A stretch of 35,783 nucleotides of DNA from CAZJOD01 sp964547525 (lineage in GTDB: Bacteria > Bacillota > Clostridia > JAAYHZ01): the NCBI GenBank assembly GCA_964547525.1, contig CAZJOD010000016.1:1-35783 (forward strand). Direction: 5' to 3'. The notes beneath the pieces are model-generated. The model did not search any database, was not told the origin of the DNA, and saw only the letters and a program-made list of their open reading frames with translations. The translations under genes and the position numbers were made by a program. Below are positions 28,601 to 35,783 of this stretch, in pieces. The first letter of the stretch is position 1. Each line of letters begins with the position of its first letter.

Positions 28601-30068
28601 TTTTATCTTCATATTTTTTAAAGTTTCTTATTTCGGTTTCAATTCCACCGTTTTTCCTTTGATAATCACTAAGTTCCTTATCAAGTTTCTCTATTATATG
28701 ATTATTATTTTCTATGCTATCATTAATAATTTTCAGATTATCGGTTATTTCAGAAACAGTAATATTTAACTTTTCTAATTTATCCCGGTATAAAACCTTT
28801 AACGAATATTCCAAATTCCTTATTGTATCTTTATTATCGTTACCATTTTTTATCTTTTCAATTTCCTGGGTAATACCTACCATTTGCTGTTTTATCTCTT
28901 TAATTAAGTCATAGTCTTTTGACGCTTTCTGAATTTTTATTCCTTTGTCACATACATTTATCTTTTCTCTTATATCGTCCAATCTTCTTTTTAAATCGTC
29001 TCGTGATTTTATCAGATTATTTACTTTCTCTAAGCTTTCGTAATAATCTTTTGATCTTTCTTCCAACTCAATTTTTGCTAATTCATCACGGCTTTTAAAT
29101 ATTTGTTCGTTTTCCTTTGTAATTTTCTCCTGAATTTTATTAATTTCGTTTCTAAGATAATAATACATCTTAGACATTTCTTTTTCCAGATCCTTTTCCC
29201 GGTCAATTGATTTATATAACTCATTAATGTTATTATAGAATACATCTGAATCTTTCAAAAAATCTCCGTAAATTTCTTTCTCGTAAATGAATTGCTCATT
29301 TTTAATAAGCTCTTCAACCAGGTTTTCAAGCATTTCCTCAAGTTTCTTTTGGTCTTTATCTTCTTTGTTTACAACCTTTTCAACGGTTTTTAAAATCCAA
29401 TCATTCATTAACTGCTGTGAAGTTTTGCATTTTTCAAATATCTCAATAACTCCTCCTTCGGATTCGTTAATTTTAAGTACGATTGATCGCCACTCCTCCT
29501 GAGATATGTTATATGTCTCTAAATGCTGTTTGTATCCTAATCTGTCGTCTTCTGAAAAAAAACAGACCTTATATTTAATATCTTTTTCAATAGAAGATAT
29601 TAAATTTCGAGCTTCTTTATAATCGGATATATATATCTTATCTTTTTGTCTTTTAATTAACGGTATGTGTTCGATATTGTATAGGTTTGCTTCCCTATAT
29701 TCAGAGGTAAAAGTGAAATACTTAAGATTATTACCGTCTTCATCATTGTCCCTTATCTGTGAATCCCTGTTTGCCATTGCAATACCCGTTAAAAGATATC
29801 CTCCCTTATCTTCTAACTTCCATTCAATAAGAACATAAGACGGTGTTTTTATACCTACAAAAAAATTCTCGATTTTCCTGCCCATAAGCCTCGTCTTCGG
29901 TATAATGGGTTGCAGCATCAATTGAACGAGCACACTTTTACCACCTCCGTTTTTTAAGCTTAGTAAAGCGTTTTCGCCTAAATACAAATCAAAAGTTTCA
30001 TCTATAATATGTCTGTTGTTGTTATTGAAAGAAAAATTAATAATCCTAATCCTATTAATTTGAGGCAT
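25659..30068 (-). CDS. jetC: Wadjet SMC-like ATPase JetC (MukB-related)
   Basis: JetC is the motor of Wadjet, which with JetA and JetB extrudes DNA loops and licenses cleavage of small circular DNA. The 1469-residue protein has an N-terminal half-ATPase with GGGKS Walker A at 41-45. Long coiled coils flank a hinge-like globular part near 640-755 (LPYAFIMYDDD, PVPIISYSDV). The C-terminal half-ATPase carries the NSGGERF signature at 1333-1339 and Walker B LLMDNPFG with Asp1375. The residue after that Asp is Asn, not the usual Glu. The last five residues, QMTLF, resemble a sliding-clamp-binding motif. ATG 30068 overlaps the jetB end by 14 bases and has GGAGGG eight bases upstream. The length and split-ATPase layout fit MukB-type SMCs; the surrounding genes settle the identity. 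Confidence 0.9.
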   Translation of the reverse strand: MPQINRIRIINFSFNNNNRHIIDETFDLYLGENALLSLKNGGGKSVLVQLMLQPIIPKTRLMGRKIENFFVGIKTPSYVLIEWKLEDKGGYLLTGIAMANRDSQIRDNDEDGNNLKYFTFTSEYREANLYNIEHIPLIKRQKDKIYISDYKEARNLISSIEKDIKYKVCFFSEDDRLGYKQHLETYNISQEEWRSIVLKINESEGGVIEIFEKCKTSQQLMNDWILKTVEKVVNKEDKDQKKLEEMLENLVEELIKNEQFIYEKEIYGDFLKDSDVFYNNINELYKSIDREKDLEKEMSKMYYYLRNEINKIQEKITKENEQIFKSRDELAKIELEERSKDYYESLEKVNNLIKSRDDLKRRLDDIREKINVCDKGIKIQKASKDYDLIKEIKQQMVGITQEIEKIKNGNDNKDTIRNLEYSLKVLYRDKLEKLNITVSEITDNLKIINDSIENNNHIIEKLDKELSDYQRKNGGIETEIRNFKKYEDKIKKELGFNYIRNLLGEIENTYKNNYINILKKKKSDLENEKNRLQTDIKNLQNDNIKIEETIEKVRWNNDLNVVQSTNLDFEIKTYKSLEASLESILERYDIKFDKRFNHNENRAILRSRICELQKIERELDINIRTLNENIESLKKGTLHVSKEFSDFLQNHGFDFETGENYLRKQKKNIRTDLVDKNPILPYAFIMYDDDIKRLKQMSIDINIRQPVPIISYSDVGQKYNIEGNLIKPLETLVFMNLFDRKMIDADDLDSYQNLLNMELESIAGQLMNYQEESNKAQKDIQVLEQFNYEKNHLYKLKKDKEKIDADIAAAKTHINELQTKRDDHVNKIEEYKERINHIVTEVSDINGKEVRYIEFVEEDEKYVHNLQLNKTYNNKINEKQEEKENIKTNIEELQNKKNTISRQQVKIQQEMESIRSKFKTYENSDEGKFLDDDIENMETRLQVLKNQITSDLNRLENDRKVKVRDLTNKQDDLKTYKLDESEYINTVYDEFLLSESQDKLMDLKKEEKDVDNSFRKAENNLSKEEGRFESTKSEVNKLSPTGPLELGLIKLNFLERRYEENEKIKKSTKEIAALNKVSVDYMEISNKIEGQIHIRSFEVNTSYEIKININEDYSKLTEDVRQSKKINIDLERKAGNIYNKIKINYENKNVNIDNIFVGLEPLVKEAQNDKIKYYYLGERVLDINDKLKDLIKACEQRLENVENNKKNMIRHSYLHVQLVYDEVQKIAANSTINLEGKSRKMLRINMAPLGETEEENSIKMRRYIESCIGIIKTNMNENKNIEDIRNIISKYMSTKELLNVLSDLGKLSIDAYKIDINSRNSGYKTWEQVMKENSGGERFVSFFAVLVALMSYTRSSGKYTDDYQRNTDTKVLLMDNPFGPISSEHLLKPLFEIARKYNTQLICLTDLKQNSILNCFNLIYMIKIRQNVLGTKEYIQLEQQIKEGVLLERDEMLEKAVFRADNIEQMTLF

Positions 30069-30771
30069 TTACATTTCCCTCCGTCTTAAAAATACTGTTT
30101 ATTTCATCTATTCTATTGTCATTTAAAAAATAATAGGTCATTATATCGTCAAGCTTTTTAGTAGGTCTTATTTCTCTTTTATCATCCATTATTCTAATAA
30201 GCTTTTCTTGTTCCAGCAAGGTGCAAATTCTCAAAACCGTGCCATGTTTTGTTGTTCGCTTGTTTTCTTCATGCGTAATTTTTTGTCTCCATGTTTCGGC
30301 AATACGGATCAGGTTTATTCCCAGCCTTTCTTCCGTTAGAATTACACTATCCGTATTTTCACTTAGAATTGTATCAAATCTATTATCTATCTCGGTTAAT
30401 AGGCTCATGATTCGTATATAATCGGTTTGCTTGATATTTTTATTTTTGCCTCCGTAGAATTTAAACAATATGAATATGACAATGTAATAGGCAAGAAAGA
30501 CGTCGGTCAAAGTTGCATTCGCTCCGATCCATTCTCTAAAATCCTTATTCATAAAACCCAATAAATTGTTATCATGATTAGGCAGAAGATATATGGTATT
30601 ATTAATTTTTATTATTTTACAATCCATTTCTTCTTCAAATTCATTTAATACATCTTGTACATCGGAATTCATGTATTCAATAAACAGATCACCATGCTCG
30701 TTTTTATCCATTTGTCCTTTTTCCAGCAATATTTTAAATATCTGAATACCGGTTTTAACATTATCATTCAT
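30055..30771 (-). CDS. jetB: Wadjet protein JetB (MukE-like KITE subunit)
   Basis: This is a 238-residue winged-helix protein of the MukE/KITE type expected to bridge the kleisin JetA. It begins MNDNVKTGIQIFKILLEKGQ and continues with helices that end in a C-terminal winged-helix-like segment (HGTVLRICTLLEQEKLIRI, then DKREIRPTKKLDDIMTYYF). I chose ATG 30771, directly after the jetA stop (TAAGATG) with AAGGTGG nine bases before. The longer frame from 30819 overlaps jetA and lacks a ribosome binding site. It probably belongs to the clostridial JetB group annotated as DUF6063, which I recall but cannot check here. Sequence alone is weak; the assignment rests mainly on position between kleisin-like and SMC genes. 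Confidence 0.8.
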   Translation of the reverse strand: MNDNVKTGIQIFKILLEKGQMDKNEHGDLFIEYMNSDVQDVLNEFEEEMDCKIIKINNTIYLLPNHDNNLLGFMNKDFREWIGANATLTDVFLAYYIVIFILFKFYGGKNKNIKQTDYIRIMSLLTEIDNRFDTILSENTDSVILTEERLGINLIRIAETWRQKITHEENKRTTKHGTVLRICTLLEQEKLIRIMDDKREIRPTKKLDDIMTYYFLNDNRIDEINSIFKTEGNVNASN

Positions 30772-30772
30772 C

Positions 30773-32380
30773 TTATTTTTCCACCTTAATTGTAAAATCG
30801 GATATCTCAACTTTTTCAATAACCGTCATATTGTCTTTTTGTTTTCTGGTTATTTCAAATTCTATCCTTTTGTCATCTTCTTTGGACACTTTTATTGTAC
30901 TTACCTGATCCAAAACATCATACTCATCACAAATTTTACTTAAACAGTACTCCAAATTAAATTCTTCGGATAAATTCATTACAACAATGTCACCACTGTC
31001 TCTCCAATTCTTTATATTAATTACTCCTATGTCATATAATTTAAGCAAAGTGGTAAATAGCAGCCTATCTTCGGTGAATCTGTAAAATTTAGCTTCGTCT
31101 TCTTTCAGCCGATTAACTGCATCATTTAGCTTGCATATGTGATTATGTTCTATCGTAAATCCCAAAAGAAAATTTAATATTTCCACATACGTTGAATTTA
31201 TATTTTTTATTTTTTCTTTTTCAAAATCTTCTGTAAAATCTTCATCTTCGATGTAGTCGTCCATTTGTTCAGGTTCTAAACTTAACATCCCTTGAGGCTC
31301 ATATATGTTTCTGATATTCATATTCTTATACACTGACGGCATAAAAAGCGGGTTTAGTATCCGCCAAAAATGCTCAACCGCTTCAATATGCTTTTCCATT
31401 TGTCTTAATATAACTTCTTCAATATCAAATCTGTTTTCCATACTGTATATGAAAGAATCACCTATCGTATCAATATATATCTTGGTCAAATTAGATCTGT
31501 TTAAAATAAGATCCCTTTGCTCGCTTAATGTTATCCTTATATTGTCCTTAATACGTCTTATCTCGGTTTGTGCCTTCTTAAGGCTGTCATCCAGCCTTTG
31601 GCTCAATTCATATTCTTCCCTTATTTTATCTTCGGATTTTTGAGCCATATCAATTATTTCATTTAGCAAAGAATACTCTTCGTCCAACAATGCATAGGTG
31701 CTACTAATAATTTTCTCATACTCGTCTATATTCACATTATGGATGTTTTCTTTAATCTTTGCGGTAAAAATCCGTATCTCATTTTTCTTTTGCCGAACCA
31801 TTTGGATAAGATTCAAACTTTGATCATAAGCTTTTTTAAAATTCTTTCTTTTTATTAATTCTTTAAGTCTTAATTCTTCAAGAGTCATTTGAATTTCCTG
31901 ATCCACTTCTTTTGTCCGGAACAAAAAATCATACCCCTGATCGGTCAAAGAATACGTAATCCTATAGTCTCCTCCGTTTACTTCCGTAACATGATCGGTA
32001 ATCAGTCTTATAATTAAATTATTTCTTGTGTTGTTTGAATAGTTTACCGATTTGAAATGATATGCAACACCCTCGTTTTGCAGGACACTTTTTATTATGT
32101 AGTTTGTAAGGTCATCTAAACGATTTGTATCTAAGTTCAAATCGTAATATTTTGTAAGAATGCTTTCTATAAATGTCATTATATTTTTGCTGTCGCAATC
32201 ACTGTCTTCTGACAATGATTTTTCCATTATGTATATAAGGACCGAGAAAACCAAGTTTATAAAGTCATTATCATTAAATAGCTTCTCAAGCTCGGTATTC
32301 TTGTTTTTTCGATTAACGATGGATTGTACAATACCCACCATTTCCATCCTTTTTTCAAAACCTTCAAGAAAATTGTACAT
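30773..32380 (-). CDS. jetA: Wadjet protein JetA (MukF-like kleisin)
   Basis: JetA is the kleisin that closes the SMC ring. The 535-residue protein has an N-terminal helical/winged-helix part. Segments FKSVNYSNNTRNNLIIRLI and YSLTDQGYDFLFRTKEV (wing and helix) precede a long charged helical middle (about 180-300) that could form the kleisin helices. An acidic linker (YIEDEDFTEDFEKEK, near 385) and a C-terminal beta/winged-helix region end the protein. It likely belongs to the JetA group earlier called DUF5716, from memory. ATG 32380 follows the jetD stop with no gap (TAGATG), with GGAGGA upstream, so the two are translationally coupled. The domain layout and gene position support the call; the subtype (I, II or III) is not fixed by what I can see, with III favoured. 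Confidence 0.8.
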   Translation of the reverse strand: MYNFLEGFEKRMEMVGIVQSIVNRKNKNTELEKLFNDNDFINLVFSVLIYIMEKSLSEDSDCDSKNIMTFIESILTKYYDLNLDTNRLDDLTNYIIKSVLQNEGVAYHFKSVNYSNNTRNNLIIRLITDHVTEVNGGDYRITYSLTDQGYDFLFRTKEVDQEIQMTLEELRLKELIKRKNFKKAYDQSLNLIQMVRQKKNEIRIFTAKIKENIHNVNIDEYEKIISSTYALLDEEYSLLNEIIDMAQKSEDKIREEYELSQRLDDSLKKAQTEIRRIKDNIRITLSEQRDLILNRSNLTKIYIDTIGDSFIYSMENRFDIEEVILRQMEKHIEAVEHFWRILNPLFMPSVYKNMNIRNIYEPQGMLSLEPEQMDDYIEDEDFTEDFEKEKIKNINSTYVEILNFLLGFTIEHNHICKLNDAVNRLKEDEAKFYRFTEDRLLFTTLLKLYDIGVINIKNWRDSGDIVVMNLSEEFNLEYCLSKICDEYDVLDQVSTIKVSKEDDKRIEFEITRKQKDNMTVIEKVEISDFTIKVEK

Positions 32381-33406
32381 CTATTCCTCCATGTTTTTCA
32401 TAACCGACTTTAATAACGGGTAATTTAATATTTCTTGTGGAATATATAATCCGCTATTAAGAATAGCTTCTATAGTCTTTGCATTCTCATAGTCAAAATT
32501 GGTTAACACATCCTTTATGTCGACCTTTTTTTGTTCATCCTTGGATTTCGGCAACTCATAATACTTCGATTCTCTTATCATCAGTTCATAAAATTCAGTG
32601 CAAAGCTTTATATTTAAGCCCTTATTATATTTAAGTAAAGATTGATAAATGTCAACACCTTCATAATCCAAATCACCAAAATAGTAGTATGTATTATTGA
32701 TGCCTTCCAGCATCCGGTCATACTCCGAAAGCCTTCCTTCTTTCCTTATTATTTTTTTGCCTTCTCCGTATAATAACACATTATACGGTCTATAAAAAAA
32801 ATTCAATTTGTCATCTCTCATTATTTTTCTTAAGCTGAACCAAGTGTCTTTATTTTCAATAATCAAAACATTCATATTTTTTTCATTCGAAAAAACATAA
32901 TCAAAAAATGGTTCCGGTGTTTCAAAACAATTTAATAATGATAAATCCATATTATTGAACTGCATGATGGTATTTATTTTAGAACCGGTTTTTAAAAGCT
33001 TTTCCTTGCTCCATATTTGGAATGACCTTTCGTTAATTGTCATAGGATTGTTTAGCAGTTCTTCTTTTTCCCATAAGAATCTACTTAGCATATCAATTTC
33101 TTTTTTATTTTTAATATACATTTCGGGATGTATCGAATATTTCCCATGGTCAAACTTAGGATGCAGCCTTTTTATATCATCAAGCACGTCTGAGTAATCG
33201 TTTTGGATTTTATTTATTTTGTATTTGTTATATAAGGCGGGGTTTCTACCGTTAAACCCGGAAGCTCTCACAGGTTCTAGAAGATTCTGTTTTACATAAT
33301 TATTTATCAAATCAAAAAATACAATATATTCCATAGAGCCTGACATTAGATGTAGCTGCTCTATTGTAATGGTTTTATATTTATATAATAAAAGCTTGTT
33401 TTTCAT
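32381..33406 (-). CDS. jetD: Wadjet Toprim nuclease JetD
   Basis: JetD is the topoisomerase-VI-A-like endonuclease that cuts DNA trapped by JetABC. The 341-residue protein has an N-terminal winged-helix arm region (1-170) and a C-terminal Toprim domain. The first acidic residue is E184 in LIIENKDTW and the second motif is D245 and D247 in YFGDLDYEG, the standard metal-binding set. IPQEIL near residue 323 supplies another conserved-looking acid. I start at ATG 33406, with AAGGTT about nine bases before it; the alternative GTG at 33424 adds six residues and has no ribosome binding site. It is the first gene of the operon. A putative promoter lies at 33492-33521 and a REP-like hairpin in the leader. 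This order, with jetD first, differs from the classical jetABCD order. Confidence 0.88.
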   Translation of the reverse strand: MKNKLLLYKYKTITIEQLHLMSGSMEYIVFFDLINNYVKQNLLEPVRASGFNGRNPALYNKYKINKIQNDYSDVLDDIKRLHPKFDHGKYSIHPEMYIKNKKEIDMLSRFLWEKEELLNNPMTINERSFQIWSKEKLLKTGSKINTIMQFNNMDLSLLNCFETPEPFFDYVFSNEKNMNVLIIENKDTWFSLRKIMRDDKLNFFYRPYNVLLYGEGKKIIRKEGRLSEYDRMLEGINNTYYYFGDLDYEGVDIYQSLLKYNKGLNIKLCTEFYELMIRESKYYELPKSKDEQKKVDIKDVLTNFDYENAKTIEAILNSGLYIPQEILNYPLLKSVMKNMEE

Positions 33407-33438
33407 ACCCCGATAACCTTTCACTTATATATTTAATA

Positions 33439-33468
33439 GGTGACAAGGGGACTGGGTTATTGTCACAC
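33439..33468 (+). repeat. REP-like palindromic repeat 1, in the Wadjet leader
   Basis: The sequence contains GTGACAA (33440-33446) and its exact complement TTGTCAC (33460-33466) around a GGGGACTGGGTTA core. The core matches the transposase-flanking repeat at 34573-34600 (GGGGACGGGGTCA). If the Wadjet promoter is at 33492-33521, this hairpin is in the 5' untranslated leader of jetD. Confidence 0.65.
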
Positions 33469-33491
33469 TACTATTTGTATTATATAATACT

Positions 33492-33521
33492 ATTATCACA
33501 AGGAGATAGGTTAATTGTCAT
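33492..33521 (-). promoter_or_regulatory. Putative promoter of the Wadjet operon
   Basis: On the minus strand ATGACA (33521-33516) and GATAAT (33497-33492) each match the sigma-A consensus at five of six positions, spaced by 18 bases. TGT before GATAAT makes an extended -10. The leader to jetD would be about 80 bases. The site coincides with a degenerate REP-like repeat. Confidence 0.45.
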
Positions 33522-33522
33522 T
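33494..33522 (+). repeat. REP-like repeat 2, degenerate
   Basis: The sequence ATCACAAGGAGATAGG then TTAATTGTCAT follows repeat 1 by 25 bases in the same orientation and matches it at most positions (ACAAGGnGA, GGTTA, TTGTCA). It is a decayed copy of the same family. Confidence 0.5.
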
Positions 33523-33569
33523 CTATACCCTCTGTTATATATGGTTTCGAAAGTTTATAGAGGCATATA

Positions 33570-34547
33570 TCAATCCCATATCATGTGAAATCCACCAATC
33601 CACCCCTCTTTACCATCTTCGGTCCTTATTTTAACAACATTATCAATAATTAAAACTTCAAATTTATCATTTGCTTTTAATATGCTTACGATCTTTCCTT
33701 CTGACATTTTTAGTATTTCGTCTTTAGTAATAGGAGGTCCATTGAAAACATCATCCGCCGATTTGAAAACAATAATCTCCCTATCTGAAATTATTGTTTT
33801 TCCAATTAATTGGTAAGTTTTAACATACTCATTTATTACAATATCATAATATGTTATCACCAAATCGGTATTAAAATCTTCATTTATCCTAGGTTCATAG
33901 AGATTTCCACCCCAAAAAAATACTTTTCCATCACCTGAAGTGGCAAGAATTTCACCAGTAATTTCTGCTCTTTTTATAAATTTGTTATTTTCAAATCTAT
34001 ATACATAGGATGTACAATAAATATCGCCGTCTTTAATAATTATATCAATACAATCATCATTTTTATCAAAATCAGCAATCCCCAAGCTAATTAATCCTTC
34101 GCCAATATGATTTTCAAATGATTCTTGCTCTATTGAATCTCCTAACATACTAAGATTACATTTTTTTATAATACTATAACCAATTGAGTCTTTACCTTTG
34201 GTAGTAGTGTAATGTAAAACTTCAATTTTTCCATCATAATTAAAATCATACTTTATTTGCTCTGTTATTGTATCTTTGTTTCCGAAGTATATAGTATAAA
34301 TTGTATTATTTTTTATTGCCTCGTCTATCGCATCATACCGTTCTTTTTCCGTAGCGGAGAGTTTATCGTAGTCGTTTTCTACAACCGGTATTGAGGAGGA
34401 TGTATTAGTTTTTTCGAGTACATTCGAAATTGTTGTGTTAACCGGAGTAACGTCTGATGAAATATGAGTTTGTGAATTACTGCAACCGAATGTTGATAAT
34501 AAAATCATTAATATTAGTAGATACCTGATTATACTGTAATCTTTCAT
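33570..34547 (-). CDS. Predicted lipoprotein with C-terminal SH3-like segment
   Basis: This 325-residue protein starts with MKDYSII and a hydrophobic stretch ending in LLSTFGC. This gives a type II signal peptide with Cys22 as the lipid-modified residue; the lipobox TFGC is slightly atypical. A Ser/Thr-rich spacer follows. The mature part has two calcium-loop-like segments, DFNYDGKIEVL and DFDKNDDCIDI, as in VCBS/integrin-type propeller proteins. The last ~60 residues look like a bacterial SH3 domain ending DGKEGWIGGFHMIWD. I use ATG 34547, because AAGGTG lies nine bases before it and overlaps the alternative GTG at 34559. REP-like repeats lie on both sides (33439-33522 and 34573-34600). It is cell-surface anchored; the function is unknown, and no link to Wadjet is implied beyond proximity. 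Confidence 0.65.
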   Translation of the reverse strand: MKDYSIIRYLLILMILLSTFGCSNSQTHISSDVTPVNTTISNVLEKTNTSSSIPVVENDYDKLSATEKERYDAIDEAIKNNTIYTIYFGNKDTITEQIKYDFNYDGKIEVLHYTTTKGKDSIGYSIIKKCNLSMLGDSIEQESFENHIGEGLISLGIADFDKNDDCIDIIIKDGDIYCTSYVYRFENNKFIKRAEITGEILATSGDGKVFFWGGNLYEPRINEDFNTDLVITYYDIVINEYVKTYQLIGKTIISDREIIVFKSADDVFNGPPITKDEILKMSEGKIVSILKANDKFEVLIIDNVVKIRTEDGKEGWIGGFHMIWD

Positions 34548-34572
34548 AAATTTAATCACCTTGTTATTTTAA

Positions 34573-34600
34573 CGTGTCAAGGGGACGGGGTCATTGTCAC
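34573..34600 (+). repeat. REP-like repeat 3, end of RAYT unit
   Basis: CGTGTCAAGGGGACGGGG followed by TCATTGTCAC ends directly at the stop codon of the transposase gene. It is an imperfect palindrome (GTGTCAA/TTGTCAC) and an inverted match of the repeat at 35405-35429. Confidence 0.7.
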
Positions 34601-35362
34601 TTATGTTCTTTGGACAATCCCCCTGCTAATCCCTGTTATTCTCTCAATTTGCCTAATCGATAGACCATACTTTTCTTTAATATCTTTTAAATATAAATTC
34701 CTTACATCAATATCAAGTTTTTGCAGATCAAAGGCATGTTCAATATTACAATGATCCTTTATTATTGTTTTAGCCTCATCATCTGTTATCTGTAGTTTCT
34801 CTTTTATTTCTAAACATTCATCTTTGTTTTCTTTTTTTATAAACTCAATAAATTCACATATCGCTTTTTCCCTATTTGAATTAAAAATATCAAGCACAAA
34901 TTCGGTATCAGTATTATTAATTCCTTGTATATAATCAGTATAGTTAGACAACATGTAGTCTTGTATTTCATTTACTGTTCCGGCTTTAACAGGGTTTTGA
35001 AAAATATATCTAAGTACTGTTAGGAAATATGTATCATTCTCTACAGGTTCGCTTTTAAACCGATCCTGAAATAAATGACCTGCCCTTCCGTACTTTTTGT
35101 TATACCACAATACATAGCTACCACATATTTTTCTCATCACAGTCTCTAATGGTTCCTTGACTTCCATTAATAGTAAATGGACATGATTTCCCATTAGGCA
35201 ATAAGCAAACAAACGGTATTCACAAATCTCTCTATATTTCTGTAAAGTTTGAATAAACTTTTCGCTATCTTCCCCATCCTCGAATATGGTCTGACGATTT
35301 ATTCCCCTCATAAGGACATGATATATTCCACTTCCACTTTTTCTCCTCGGACCTCTTGGCAT
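34601..35362 (-). CDS. REP-associated tyrosine transposase (RAYT, IS200/IS605-like Y1)
   Basis: This is a single-strand DNA transposase of the HUH/Y1 superfamily, 253 residues. It starts MPRGPRRKSGSGIYHVLMRG, the typical RAYT beginning. The HUH motif is NHVHLL (H60 and H62). Candidate catalytic tyrosines are in SYVLWYNKKYGRAGH (Y83, Y87), and RYIFQNPVKAG is also characteristic. The C-terminus has a helix-turn-helix-like end (YGLSIRQIERITGISRG), as in many clostridial members. I chose ATG 35362, because AGAGGTG six bases before it overlaps the alternative GTG at 35371. It is flanked by inverted REP-like repeats, which fits its presumed substrate. Confidence 0.88.
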   Translation of the reverse strand: MPRGPRRKSGSGIYHVLMRGINRQTIFEDGEDSEKFIQTLQKYREICEYRLFAYCLMGNHVHLLLMEVKEPLETVMRKICGSYVLWYNKKYGRAGHLFQDRFKSEPVENDTYFLTVLRYIFQNPVKAGTVNEIQDYMLSNYTDYIQGINNTDTEFVLDIFNSNREKAICEFIEFIKKENKDECLEIKEKLQITDDEAKTIIKDHCNIEHAFDLQKLDIDVRNLYLKDIKEKYGLSIRQIERITGISRGIVQRT

Positions 35363-35404
35363 GCCAATCACCTCTATAGTAATTTATACCATATATACTC
35401 CCAT

Positions 35405-35429
35405 GTGTCAATACCCCCGTCCCCTTGAC
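35405..35429 (-). repeat. REP-like repeat 4, other end of RAYT unit
   Basis: The minus strand reads GTCAAGGGGACGGGGG then TATTGACAC, matching repeat 3 with few changes but in inverted orientation. It lies 42 bases before the transposase start. Confidence 0.7.
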
Positions 35430-35504
35430 TCTTTTATCTTCGTGTAGTTACGCTCCGGGGTATCATAATCTCCTTTTGTCTTGACCACGCCCATTGATGA
35501 CGTC

Positions 35505-35771
35505 CTAATACTGAAGCTCCGGAACATGTCCAGCACCATCTATTTTTTTTAGAAATTCATCTATACTGCTTACTTTAAAAAATTTCTGTACCAAGACCTT
35601 CTCATTTATCCCTTTTTTATTTATATTCAATATAAATACAGTATATATGGAATTGATTCTAATTGTACTATTGTTTTTCAAAACGATGTCAAAAGAAAAA
35701 CAAAAAGATAAAATGGTTTTACCGTGTATTCCCATACCTTGACACTCATATAATGACACTTTATTTGTCAA
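35505..35771 (-). CDS. Unrecognised small protein, possibly continuing past the window edge
   Basis: The frame runs from a TTG at 35771 to a stop at 35505 and gives up to 88 residues. It is also open from that TTG to the last base of the window, so the gene may begin outside. A second start is ATG 35735 (GMGIHGK region), but the bases before either start show no properly spaced ribosome binding site. The sequence has beta-strand-like stretches (ILSFCFSFDIVLKNN, SIYTVFILNINKKG) and a helical C-terminal part (SSIDEFLKKIDGAGHVPELQY). I do not recognise a family. The strong alternation of hydrophobic residues makes a real gene more likely than chance. Confidence 0.4.
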   Translation of the reverse strand: MTNKVSLYECQGMGIHGKTILSFCFSFDIVLKNNSTIRINSIYTVFILNINKKGINEKVLVQKFFKVSSIDEFLKKIDGAGHVPELQY

Positions 35772-35783
35772 TGACAGTGTTAC

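Larger units (their letters stand above)
34573..35429 (-). mobile_element. RAYT transposase unit bounded by inverted REP-like repeats
   Basis: The transposase gene is bracketed by repeats 3 and 4, which point in opposite directions. This is the usual arrangement of a REP-associated tyrosine transposase with its cognate repeats. Two more copies lie 1 kb away in front of jetD. RAYT units are generally immobile as genes but can disperse REP sequences. The true ends are not defined by target duplications. Confidence 0.65.

Noticed and set aside
30772..30819. Longer JetB start within jetA
   Set aside because: ATG 30771 has a well-placed AAGGTGG and follows the jetA stop; the longer frame has none.
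1..35783. CRISPR array, tRNA or rRNA genes, riboswitch
   Set aside because: No regularly spaced repeats, tRNA-like cloverleaf or conserved rRNA segments were seen; a covariance-model search was not possible.

Overview
The window looks like chromosomal DNA of a low-GC Gram-positive bacterium, most likely an anaerobic member of the Clostridia. The reasons are A+T-rich sequence, strong AGGAGG-type ribosome binding sites, two radical SAM enzymes, an ABC-F protein and a RAYT-type transposase with GGGGAC-core repeats of a kind common in Clostridia. This is inferred from sequence character, not from a database match. Nearly every gene is on the minus strand. The exceptions are a gene end at the left edge and a two-gene radical SAM operon (2362-4571).

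Left part (1-5213): the 3' end of an unknown plus-strand gene, an amidohydrolase, a decayed gene fragment, the radical SAM pair, and a small membrane protein with a UBA-like N-terminus (DUF4342 type).

Middle part (5369-21996): a carbohydrate-use locus. It encodes a heparinase II/III-type lyase, an unassigned TIM-barrel glycosidase candidate, a GH78 alpha-L-rhamnosidase, a GH20 beta-hexosaminidase, an FG-GAP/VCBS propeller protein, a beta-lactamase-fold serine hydrolase and a five-Asp-box sialidase-like protein. None has a recognisable signal peptide, so the enzymes probably act in the cytoplasm on imported oligosaccharides. No transporter or regulator lies in the window. A conserved ~25 bp intergenic motif precedes four of the genes (amidohydrolase, lyase, FG-GAP protein, serine hydrolase) in the same orientation, and a weaker copy precedes the sialidase-like gene. 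It looks like the operator of one regulon. An ABC-F ATPase gene sits inside this region. Direct repeats flank the part of it that encodes the C-terminal coiled coil.

Right part (22060-33406): a compact six-gene operon, jetD-jetA-jetB-jetC-SEC-C protein-SNF2 helicase. The first four genes form a Wadjet anti-plasmid SMC system: a Toprim nuclease, a kleisin-like protein, a MukE-like protein and an SMC ATPase. The two following genes are 28 and 16 bp away on the same strand, so they may be an accessory module of this defence system. JetC ends in QMTLF, which resembles a sliding-clamp-binding motif. Its Walker B aspartate is followed by Asn rather than Glu.

Right edge (33439-35783): a lipoprotein gene and a RAYT transposase gene lie among four related REP-like repeats. 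One degenerate repeat contains the best promoter candidate for the Wadjet operon. The last ORF is unrecognised and open at the window edge.
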